From assembly GCA_003519545.1 (NCBI GenBank), contig DOWN01000174.1, positions 531 through 8,069 of the forward strand: DNA of 7,539 nucleotides, read 5' to 3'. Every line of letters begins with the position of its first letter. Within the stretch, counting starts at the first letter, position 1. This stretch comes from Bacteroidota bacterium. Its GTDB lineage: Bacteria > Bacteroidota > Ignavibacteria > Tepidaquicellales > Tepidaquicellaceae. The notes below the pieces were generated by a model, which was not told the origin of the DNA, made no database searches, and worked only from the letters and a program-made list of their open reading frames with translations. Of this stretch, positions 1-5,601 are shown piece after piece. A program made the translations under genes and the position numbers.

Positions 1-3000
1 ATTAAAAGGATTTGGATAATTCTGTTTTAATTCAAATCTTTCAGGTATTACACTGTTAATCTGTGTTACAGTAGTTGTACTTATTGTTAAATTATGATTA
101 ACATAAGACGCCGGTCCGGGAGGGGAGTCGCCCTGACCTTTCTCTCCGATAGTAAACCCATAAGCAAGTGACGGTAATGATACTCCGTATAAATGTTTAG
201 TAGTATTTGATGATTCAACCGTCCAGCTGTTTCCAACTGTTCCGGCAAATCCATGCGACCTAATTATAGTACCGTTGTCTCCAACCGCTATAACTACAAA
301 TTCTCCTGCTCCAAAATTTATTGCTTCAACCGCTCTTAAATGATTACCCGTTGGGCTTGTTTTTATTGTCCAGGAAGCACCCGCATTTGATGTCTTCAAA
401 ATTCTTCCGTTATTACCGACTACAATCGCGTTGTTATCATCAAGCCATACAACCGAATTTAAATAATCATAAACTCCAAGTGTTTGTCTTATGTTAATAT
501 GATTCAAGGTTCCGCTAAAACCTGTTCTTCTGTATAAATACCCGTCTGTTGCGGCTATAATTCCATTTCCTGAAACTGAAAAATTAGGTGACATCGCTAT
601 TGAATGCATTGACCATGGGATTTGTGTATTCTGAACCCAAGGAGTAGAACCTCCGTCTGTTGTTGAATAAAATGTTCCTGCAAATCCAACTGCATAAGCT
701 TCTATTGCTGAAACTACATATACTGACCTGAAATGTTTATCTGATCCGTTTATAGACTGATCAGTCCAGGTGTTACCACCATCAGCCGATTTGTAAATCA
801 TTCCATATGTGCCAACTCCGTATATTACATTTGAATTAAACATCTGTACTGAATTAAACCATCTGCCGGGTACTGAAAGAACAGTAGTCCAGTTCACACC
901 ATAATTTGTGGTTTTTAAAATTGTTCCTTGTTCACCTGCAGCAAAGCCTGTTGAAGGATTTCCGTCAACAAAAGATATACTGTAAAGTGAATGAAGGAAA
1001 AGCGTTTCAAACGGTTCCCATTGAGATAAACCCGGAATGTTCGTTGTAAAACTTAATATTAAACCTTTCGTTATTCCCGCGGAATTACTTCCCACTGCTC
1101 TGAAATAATATGTCGTTCCTGAAAGCAAGCCTGATAAGTTTTCACTTATATCAACAGGTGTATTTCCTGAACCTAAAGGTTGAACTGCAGTTGTACTAAA
1201 AGTTGTTAAAGTATTATCCGTACCCCATTCAAAATATCCGTCAGTCGCTCCAAGGTTCGGATTAACAGTTCCGTTTAATGTTCCGGATGAAACAGTAATA
1301 TTCGTTGCTGCAATTGTTGTAACTGTCGGTAATGCTGCAGGAGTGGTGAAATTCAAAATTGAACTTTTAACTGTTGCACTTAAATTTACTCCAACAGCCC
1401 TGAAATAATAAGTTGTGTTCGGCGTTAAACCTGTTAAATTAGCCGATATATTTACGGCTGAAGTACCTGATCCCACTGATTGAGTCGATGTTGTACTAAA
1501 AGTTGTTAAAGTATTATCCGTGCCCCATTCAAAATATCCGTCCGTTGCTAATCCATTTGGATTTACAGATCCGTTCAAATCAGCCGATGAAGATAAAATA
1601 TTTGTTGCTGCTGAACTTGTTACAACAGGGAATGTATTTAATGTCGTTTGGTTCCGCGGATTATTTGTTGCACTCGATATATTATAAACCTCACTACCTG
1701 CTCCACCATTGTATTCACACACCATCACTCTATATTCAGTTCCCGGTGAAAGATTAGTTACTGTCACATTCGAACCTGTCCCATTATAAACACAATACCA
1801 TCCTGAAACACCAATTTGAGTTCCTGAACCGAAGATTGAATTTGCTGTGTAAGTTGTATTATCAGTAGGGGAGACAGTTCCTGTGTTAGTTTGCTTAACA
1901 AAAACAGCCCTTGCGGAACCGTTTCCATTCGTCCAGTTTATTGTAAAATTTACATTTTGAACACTGCTGAAAACTAAATCAAATGCCTGTGTCGTTGGTG
2001 CTAATACCGGTGGAACATTATTTAGAAGGTACGGATAACCTGAATTTATACTTCCGTTTATTCCCCAAACATTCGTAAAATCCCAAGTGTTAAATGTTGA
2101 TTGGGTATTCATTTGTGTTGTATTTTTACCTGTTCCACCATCTGATGTAGATAAACCGGTAGTAATTGTATCCCAGTAACTATTCGAGACAGTTCCGGTA
2201 ATTCTTCTGCCAATTAATCCACCACGAAAACTGTTCGGTACATCTACAAGTCCGGTCGCATAACAGTTTGTAATATTACCGCCGCAATCACCGACCAATC
2301 CACCATATAAATTTTGTACTGCTCTGTCACTAACTGATGCTCTACTAAATGAATTACTAATACTTCCTCCCGCTCCTAAAACGCCAACCAGTCCGCCTAC
2401 GCGGTTGCCGGCATTCACTGAACCGGTTACATAACATCTTAGAATTGGTCCTCTGTTGTTTCCTACAAGAACTCCAACATTTGTCGCTGCGTCTATTACT
2501 GCATCTACATAGCAATCAGTTATTGAACCTTCATTCCATGCTACAAGTCCACCGGTATATTGTCCGGAGTTAACATTTACCTGTTCATTAAGTAATGTTA
2601 AATTTTTTATTTGGGATGTGTTAGTTGTGTATCCAAAAAAACCAACATAAAAAGTCGCTCCTCCGTTAAATTTTAAGTTGGATATCTTTTTATTATTTCC
2701 ATCATAACTTCCTGTAAATTTTATAGTCAGGTTTCCTATAGGAATAAAAAAACTTCCGCCATTATAAAAATTTCCTCCAATTTGAAAATCTGCATCAACA
2801 AATGTTAAATCAGATGTTTGTTTAAAATGTTTACCCCATTCTCCTGAATTTTCTGATAAATATTCTAAATCACTTTTATTGGAAATTAAGTATGGATCCA
2901 TAACAGTCCCGCTTCCGCCACTGTAACTCTGAGCTGAAACTTCAGATAATAACCCTGTAAATGCAATTAGAAAAAACGTACAAATAAATTTTAAGATGTA

Positions 3001-3012
3001 ATAATTGTTCAT
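1..3012 (-). CDS. Large secreted multidomain T9SS cargo protein (GLUG repeats, FN3-like domains, Ycf48/BNR-type propeller), C-terminus cut by window edge
   Basis: An open frame of 1004 codons runs from ATG at 3012 to base 1 with no stop, so the gene continues beyond the window. Residues 1-28 form a signal peptide (hydrophobic core, then VSAQ). Residues 30-125 resemble the usual lead-in of GLUG proteins (SGGSGT...DPYLIS). Five GG(L/V)VG-like cores follow at about 154, 179, 205, 236 and 263, several paired with CY or SY, as in the GLUG motif. Residues 334-459, 462-560 and 562-659 are fibronectin-III-like; the last two are an internal duplication. Residues 663-950 carry propeller strands of the form G-x-x-G-x-I-x-x-(T/S)...W at 693, 734, 776, 866 and 911, as in Ycf48-like/BNR proteins. 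Residues 985-1004 end in NYPNPFN, the start of a T9SS type A sorting domain. Compared with the two complete domains here, roughly 70-75 residues are missing. Likely a cell-surface or released protein; the ligand is unknown. No Shine-Dalgarno is visible. Confidence 0.93.
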   Translation of the reverse strand, partial: MNNYYILKFICTFFLIAFTGLLSEVSAQSYSGGSGTVMDPYLISNKSDLEYLSENSGEWGKHFKQTSDLTFVDADFQIGGNFYNGGSFFIPIGNLTIKFTGSYDGNNKKISNLKFNGGATFYVGFFGYTTNTSQIKNLTLLNEQVNVNSGQYTGGLVAWNEGSITDCYVDAVIDAATNVGVLVGNNRGPILRCYVTGSVNAGNRVGGLVGVLGAGGSISNSFSRASVSDRAVQNLYGGLVGDCGGNITNCYATGLVDVPNSFRGGLIGRRITGTVSNSYWDTITTGLSTSDGGTGKNTTQMNTQSTFNTWDFTNVWGINGSINSGYPYLLNNVPPVLAPTTQAFDLVFSSVQNVNFTINWTNGNGSARAVFVKQTNTGTVSPTDNTTYTANSIFGSGTQIGVSGWYCVYNGTGSNVTVTNLSPGTEYRVMVCEYNGGAGSEVYNISSATNNPRNQTTLNTFPVVTSSAATNILSSSADLNGSVNPNGLATDGYFEWGTDNTLTTFSTTSTQSVGSGTSAVNISANLTGLTPNTTYYFRAVGVNLSATVKSSILNFTTPAALPTVTTIAATNITVSSGTLNGTVNPNLGATDGYFEWGTDNTLTTFSTTAVQPLGSGNTPVDISENLSGLLSGTTYYFRAVGSNSAGITKGLILSFTTNIPGLSQWEPFETLFLHSLYSISFVDGNPSTGFAAGEQGTILKTTNYGVNWTTVLSVPGRWFNSVQMFNSNVIYGVGTYGMIYKSADGGNTWTDQSINGSDKHFRSVYVVSAIEAYAVGFAGTFYSTTDGGSTPWVQNTQIPWSMHSIAMSPNFSVSGNGIIAATDGYLYRRTGFSGTLNHINIRQTLGVYDYLNSVVWLDDNNAIVVGNNGRILKTSNAGASWTIKTSPTGNHLRAVEAINFGAGEFVVIAVGDNGTIIRSHGFAGTVGNSWTVESSNTTKHLYGVSLPSLAYGFTIGEKGQGDSPPGPASYVNHNLTISTTTVTQINSVIPERFELKQNYPNPFN
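1190..1542 (-). repeat. Pair of near-identical direct repeats inside the FN3-like domains
   Basis: Bases 1190-1242 and 1490-1542 match at 52 of 53 positions (the difference is at 1222/1522) and lie exactly 300 bases apart, which is 100 codons. They encode the identical block ATDGYFEWGTDNTLTTFSTT (residues 489-508 and 589-608) in two tandem FN3-like domains whose remaining DNA is clearly more diverged. A local gene conversion or recent partial duplication is the likely cause. Confidence 0.9.
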
Positions 3013-3197
3013 ATTACTGAAATTGTGGTTTTATTGGTATTTTTATAGTTTTGATATCATAACTATAATTAAATACTAATATATTTCTTAAATTAAGCAA
3101 TTTTAATATCAAATAGTAGTAATAATACTTTGATTAATTACATTTTATAAAAATCAGGGATTTTAAATTTATAATAAGATTTTTAGAAAAATCCTTC
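3013..3197. other. AT-rich upstream region of the 1-3012 gene
   Basis: No gene is visible in this stretch. It is very AT-rich and must contain the promoter and leader of the minus-strand gene starting at 3012. I could not find a convincing pairing of a -35/-33 TTG element with a -10/-7 box, so no promoter is called. Repeats begin at 3198. Confidence 0.6.
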
Positions 3198-3215
3198 TGT
3201 CATTATGTCAGTAAT

Positions 3216-3250
3216 TGTCATTCTGAGGGAGCTTGCGACCGAAGAATCCC
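3216..3250 (+). repeat. Hairpin element A1
   Basis: The left end TGTCATTCTGA and right end GAAGAATCCC flank the core GGGAGCTTGCGACC. Arms ATTCT and AGAAT pair. Inside them come a GA/GA mismatch, GG paired with CC, a second GA/GA mismatch, and a G-CTTG-C loop. The pattern is fully symmetric on the plus strand. Confidence 0.85.
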
Positions 3251-3270
3251 TTGCAAACTATCCACCCCCC

Positions 3271-3305
3271 TGTCATTCTGAGCGAGCCTGCGACCGAAGA
3301 ATCCC
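3271..3305 (+). repeat. Hairpin element A2 (variant core)
   Basis: It has the same ends as A1, but the core reads GCGAGCCTGCGACC. Two changes from the other A copies (GG to GC and CTTG to CCTG) weaken one pair and alter the loop. Both GA/GA positions are kept. Confidence 0.83.
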
Positions 3306-3327
3306 ACACAAAATAATTCACCCTTAA

Positions 3328-3363
3328 CTCCCGCAGGAGTCTCCTGAAAGGGACTCCTTCGAA
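3328..3363 (+). repeat. Hairpin element B1
   Basis: This is the first copy of the B hairpin. The left arm CGCAGGAGTC (3332-3341) pairs with GACTCCTTCG (3352-3361), with one mismatch relative to B2 (T in place of G). It differs from B2 at that single base across 36 bases. Confidence 0.85.
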
Positions 3364-3389
3364 CACAAAACACTTAATAAAACCACCCC

Positions 3390-3426
3390 TGTCATTCTGA
3401 TCCCGATTCATCGGGAGAAGAATCCC
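3390..3426 (+). repeat. Hairpin element C1
   Basis: It has the same outer ends as A (TGTCATTCTGA ... GAAGAATCCC) but a different core. TCCCGAT and ATCGGGA form a perfect 7-base stem around TC; with a realistic loop this is 6 bases around TTCA. The outer ATTCT/AGAAT arms and the GA/GA mismatch are in the same place as in A. Confidence 0.85.
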
Positions 3427-3462
3427 TCAAATGAATTCATTCATTGTCATTCTATCAGCAAT

Positions 3463-3495
3463 TGTCATTCTGAGGGAGCTTGCGACCGAAGAATC
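3463..3495 (+). repeat. Hairpin element A3
   Basis: Identical to A1 over 33 bases (TGTCATT to GAAGAATC). As with A1, it is preceded by a partial left end starting 18 bases upstream at 3445 and a TCAG(C/T)AAT linker, so the unit copied with A1 was larger than the element itself. Confidence 0.85.
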
Positions 3496-3514
3496 TAATT
3501 TTTATTTCTCCACT

Positions 3515-3550
3515 CTCCCGCAGGAGTCTCCTGAAAGGGACTCCTGCGAA
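3515..3550 (+). repeat. Hairpin element B2 (perfect stem)
   Basis: CGCAGGAGTC (3519-3528) pairs perfectly with GACTCCTGCG (3539-3548). Inside, CCT (3530-3532) pairs with AGG (3536-3538) around a GAA loop, leaving T at 3529 as a single bulge. This gives a 13-pair hairpin, the most stable fold in the window. No T-tract follows on either strand, so it is not a typical intrinsic terminator. Confidence 0.85.
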
Positions 3551-3576
3551 TTCAAAAAATACCTTATAAATCTCCC

Positions 3577-3613
3577 TGTCATTCTGATCCCGATTCATCA
3601 GGAGAAGAATCCC
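3577..3613 (+). repeat. Hairpin element C2
   Basis: Matches C1 at 36 of 37 bases. The single change turns ATCGGGA into ATCAGGA and leaves one C-A mismatch in the inner stem. Lies exactly 187 bases after C1. Confidence 0.85.
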
Positions 3614-3632
3614 TTGCAAACTATCCACCCCC

Positions 3633-3665
3633 TGTCATTCTGAGGGAGCTTGCGACCGAAGAATC
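3633..3665 (+). repeat. Hairpin element A4
   Basis: Identical to A1 and A3 over 33 bases. It is reached from C2 through the same TTGCAAACTATCCACCCC linker that joins A1 to A2, which shows that linker and element were copied together. Confidence 0.85.
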
Positions 3666-3748
3666 TCTTAGTTATTGAATTCGTCTTGAATCCAGTATAA
3701 CATTTAAATCCAATCCTTTAATTCGTGTAATTTGTTAAATTCGTGAGA

Positions 3749-3808
3749 ATTCGTGGTGAAATCTTCTTTCTCATTCGCGGTGAAGTCTTTCCTTACATTC
3801 GCGGTGAA
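3749..3808 (+). repeat. Tandem repeat, 24-base period (ATTCGYGGTGAA units)
   Basis: The 12-base unit ATTCG(T/C)GGTGAA starts at 3749, 3773 and 3797, a period of exactly 24 bases, with pyrimidine-rich spacers (ATCTTCTTTCTC and GTCTTTCCTTAC) between. Related but degenerate ATTCGTG pieces lie just upstream at 3721 and 3739. No coding sense is apparent. Confidence 0.85.
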
Positions 3809-3824
3809 ATAATTAAACCCCCGC

Positions 3825-3858
3825 CATCCTTATCCCAACCCATCGGAATAAAAATCCC
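3825..3858 (+). repeat. Decayed copy of a C-type element
   Basis: Aligned without gaps to C1 from CATTCTG to AATCCC, 26 of 34 bases agree, including ATCCC, CATCGG and the terminal AATCCC. Both outer and inner stems are broken by substitutions, so this looks like an old copy drifting away. Confidence 0.65.
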
Positions 3859-3864
3859 ACACTC

Positions 3865-3893
3865 TTTACAAAGTTAAATTAATTCTATATGAA
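3865..3893 (+). promoter_or_regulatory. Possible promoter of the tRNA gene
   Basis: TTTACA (3865-3870) followed after 17 bases by TATGAA (3888-3893) is a fair match to a housekeeping -35/-10 pair. It sits 32 bases before the tRNA. The -10 match is only 4 of 6, and the region is AT-rich enough to give such matches by chance. Confidence 0.3.
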
Positions 3894-3925
3894 ATAATTT
3901 ATTTATTTTTTATTTTTATTCACAA

Positions 3926-3998
3926 GCTAATGTAGCTCAGTTGGTAGAGCAATTGATTCGTAATCAATAGGTCAGGGGTTCAACTCCCCTCATTAGCT
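3926..3998 (+). tRNA. tRNA-Thr (anticodon CGT)
   Basis: A complete 73-base cloverleaf. The acceptor arm GCTAATG pairs with CATTAGC, the D stem is GCTC/GAGC, the anticodon stem ATTGA/TCAAT encloses loop TTCGTAA, and the T stem AGGGG/CCCCT encloses loop TTCAACT. The anticodon at 3959-3961 is CGT, reading ACG threonine codons. Acceptor pairs G1-C72 and C2-G71 and anticodon bases G35 and U36 are the known threonine identity features. The 3' CCA is not encoded; the discriminator base is T. It is the only RNA gene seen. No duplicated 3' end is present that would mark an integrated element. Confidence 0.97.
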
Positions 3999-4042
3999 CG
4001 AAATAATTTTTAAACTTACATTTCTTTTCCTCAAATCTGTCC

Positions 4043-4073
4043 TTGATAAATAAAAGTTTTATTTTTAAGTTTA
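4043..4073 (+). promoter_or_regulatory. Possible promoter of the 4090-4989 gene
   Basis: TTG (4043-4045), 20 bases, then TAAGTTTA (4066-4073) agrees with the Bacteroidota pattern TTTG-N19-21-TAnnTTTG at most positions. It lies 16 bases before the ATG, implying a very short leader. The surrounding sequence is nearly all A and T, so the call is tentative. Confidence 0.35.
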
Positions 4074-4089
4074 TTTAAAATTTACGTTT

Positions 4090-4989
4090 ATGAAACACAT
4101 CGCCATTTTTTTATTCATATTTGCATCTTCGGTTTCCTATTCACAGGATACCATTTCTCACAGATATTTCCCGCTTAAAGTCGGAAATGAATGGACTTAT
4201 TATAGTTATACAGAACTTCCTCCAAGTTCATTTAAATTTAAAGTAAAAATTACAAAAGACACTCTTATTGAAGGGAAAAAATATTTTTTCATATTAGCCC
4301 CAAATTTAATGATATATAATGGCTGGGTGAGATATGACTCTTCTTCCACTTGTTTGATAAAACGATCCGAAGGTAATGGATGCGGTATTTTTCCGAATGA
4401 TAAAATTATTGATAGTTTAGGTTCTGCAGTCGGAAGGCAAGTAAATTGTTTTATCAACCCATATTCTTTAAGAAGATGTATTCTTACGTCATATCCAGTT
4501 GGTATCTTAGGTTTTTCAAATAAACATAGAAAAGTATTTCTTCATGATGGCTTAATTTATGCAAATGCAAGTTATATGTCTGATGTTGGTTTGACAAACT
4601 ATTGCTCTGGTGAACCTCCACCATGTCAAAATTTTGCTACGTTAACCGGTTGTGTTTTGAATGGTGTTGTATTTGGCGATACAAATTTAACAGACATCAG
4701 TAACTCATCTGAAATAATTTCTAATTCGTATGTCTTAAATCAAAATTATCCTAATCCGTTCAATCCGGTAACAACTATTTCATTTTATTTGCCGGTTAAT
4801 TCTGAAATTTCATTGAACGTCATTGATTTAAACGGCAGGGAAGTAATAAAACCAATTAACAACCAAAAATACAATCAAGGTAATCATTCATTAAATATTA
4901 ATATGTCTAATTTTCCTTCCGGTGTTTATTATTATAAAATTATTTCAGGTTCATTCTCACAAACAAGAAAAATGGTACTCGTGAAATAA
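4090..4989 (+). CDS. Secreted protein with T9SS type A sorting domain, 299 residues
   Basis: Residues 1-19 are a signal peptide (hydrophobic stretch, then VSYSQ). The body, about 25-200, opens with YFPLKVGNEWTYYSY and has a DTLIEGKKYFFI segment, a beta-rich pattern I associate with secreted Ignavibacteria-type proteins (from memory, unverified). It contains seven cysteines (88, 98, 120, 130, 172, 179, 188), compatible with disulfides outside the cytoplasm, and the phrase GCVLNGVVFGD at 187-197. Residues 213-299 are a complete T9SS type A sorting domain: NQNYPNPFNPVTTISF, then INLN-like strands, PSGVYYYKI and the terminal KMVLVK. The domain directs export through the outer membrane and is normally removed or anchored. 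The function of the body is unknown. The ATG at 4090 is supported by the signal peptide; no Shine-Dalgarno is visible. The gene converges on the 4993-5484 gene, with stops 3 bases apart. Confidence 0.93.
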   Translation: MKHIAIFLFIFASSVSYSQDTISHRYFPLKVGNEWTYYSYTELPPSSFKFKVKITKDTLIEGKKYFFILAPNLMIYNGWVRYDSSSTCLIKRSEGNGCGIFPNDKIIDSLGSAVGRQVNCFINPYSLRRCILTSYPVGILGFSNKHRKVFLHDGLIYANASYMSDVGLTNYCSGEPPPCQNFATLTGCVLNGVVFGDTNLTDISNSSEIISNSYVLNQNYPNPFNPVTTISFYLPVNSEISLNVIDLNGREVIKPINNQKYNQGNHSLNINMSNFPSGVYYYKIISGSFSQTRKMVLVK

Positions 4990-4992
4990 GAT

Positions 4993-5484
4993 TTATTGGT
5001 CATAAAAATTATCATTTAATCGGTTTACTGGAAAAAAATCCAATTTCTCAAAGTAACCTGATTTTAGAAAATAGTCAAAATAATTAAATGCGTCCATAGT
5101 ATCACATAATCTAAGTGTACAAGTACCATTTGTTGACCAGTCTTTTGGTGTCAATATAATTCTTACATCAAATTGCATTAGTATATCACTTATATTTAAA
5201 TAATTCAAAGAATCTATATATAGCTCAATAATCTTTGAATTATTTAATTTAACAAAGTTAAAAAGTTCTGTTAAATAAACTTTATTATTTAAGTTTGAAA
5301 AATAAAGTGTTGGTGATAACCAATGTTTGGCATATTCAATTTTTTCCTCAAATCCATATAGTATGTTGAATTCATTACGGTAAGAAATTTTATTGTCATT
5401 AATTGGATCAAAAGTTTGCGAATTACTGCTCTTCACAAAGCATAACATAATAAGCAGCAATAATAAATATATATTTTTCAACAA
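4993..5484 (-). CDS. Small secreted protein of unknown function, TTG start
   Basis: A frame of 163 codons starts with TTG at 5484 (or TTG at 5481, giving the natural-looking MKNIYLLLLL). A stop codon lies two codons upstream at 5488-5490, and the first in-frame ATG is residue 13, inside the hydrophobic stretch, so a TTG start is the only way to keep the signal peptide (residues 1-23, ending SSNSQ). The mature part is about 140 residues, rich in Asn, Asp, Tyr and Phe, with cysteines near 121 and 126 in a TCTLRLCDTMDAFNYF segment. No T9SS sorting domain is present, so it is probably periplasmic or uses another route. I do not recognise the family. The missing ATG may also mean the gene is decaying. 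No terminator separates its end from the convergent neighbour; its promoter must lie in 5485-5533. Confidence 0.75.
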   Translation of the reverse strand: MLKNIYLLLLLIMLCFVKSSNSQTFDPINDNKISYRNEFNILYGFEEKIEYAKHWLSPTLYFSNLNNKVYLTELFNFVKLNNSKIIELYIDSLNYLNISDILMQFDVRIILTPKDWSTNGTCTLRLCDTMDAFNYFDYFLKSGYFEKLDFFPVNRLNDNFYDQ

Positions 5485-5533
5485 TTTTTAGTTATATAAA
5501 TGAAAAATAAATATAAATTTTAAAATTAACTAT

Positions 5534-5563
5534 AAAAAACAAAAGGGGCATTAGCCCCTTTTG
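5534..5563 (-). terminator. Intrinsic terminator of the 5602-7242 gene
   Basis: A perfect 10-base stem, CAAAAGGGGC against GCCCCTTTTG, encloses a 4-base loop (5550-5553). On the minus strand it is followed at once by six T (5539-5534). It sits 38 bases past the stop of the minus-strand propeller gene. On the plus strand no T-tract follows, so it acts one way. Confidence 0.92.
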
Positions 5564-5601
5564 ATAATCACAATCTAACTTCATTTAATTTAAACCTCAA
5601 A

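Larger units (their letters stand above)
3198..3665 (+). repeat. Mosaic array of hairpin repeats, types A, B and C, all in one orientation
   Basis: Eight elements alternate with AT-rich linkers in the order A1-A2-B1-C1-A3-B2-C2-A4. A is about 33-35 bases, B is 36 and C is 37. The spacing B1 to B2 and C1 to C2 is exactly 187 bases in both cases, so a B-C block was duplicated in tandem and then diverged in its linkers. The linker TTGCAAACTATCCACCCC occurs after both A1 (3251-3268) and C2 (3614-3631). A1 and A3 each follow a partial copy of the element's left end (from 3198 and 3445; TGTCATT then TCAG). The elements are richer in G+C than the surroundings. Short open frames across this region are made of repeat sequence and are not genes. 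Elements with these ends seem to me to recur between genes of several bacterial groups; that is from memory and unverified. Confidence 0.92.

Noticed and set aside
1503..1757. Plus-strand open frame of 84 codons
   Set aside because: It lies opposite the well-supported FN3-like part of the minus-strand gene and encodes nothing recognisable.
3208..3643. Short open reading frames on both strands across the repeat array (3208-3411 minus, 3431-3643 plus)
   Set aside because: They are made up of the hairpin repeats themselves, translate to low-complexity peptides without a recognisable domain, and have no supporting start signal.
3198..3665. CRISPR array
   Set aside because: Repeats are of three different types with unequal, partly repeated linkers, and there are no unique spacers of constant length and no cas genes. 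It is a dispersed-repeat mosaic.
3926..3998. Integrated element using the tRNA-Thr gene as attachment site
   Set aside because: No second copy of the tRNA 3' end is seen in the window, and no integrase or phage gene is present.
4048..4067. Terminator after the tRNA (AATAAAA / TTTTATT inverted repeat)
   Set aside because: The stem is only A and T with almost no loop, and it overlaps the likely promoter of the next gene.
4206..4457. Minus-strand open frame of 83 codons
   Set aside because: It is antisense to the 299-residue T9SS cargo gene, has no signal peptide or domain, and is a shadow of that gene.
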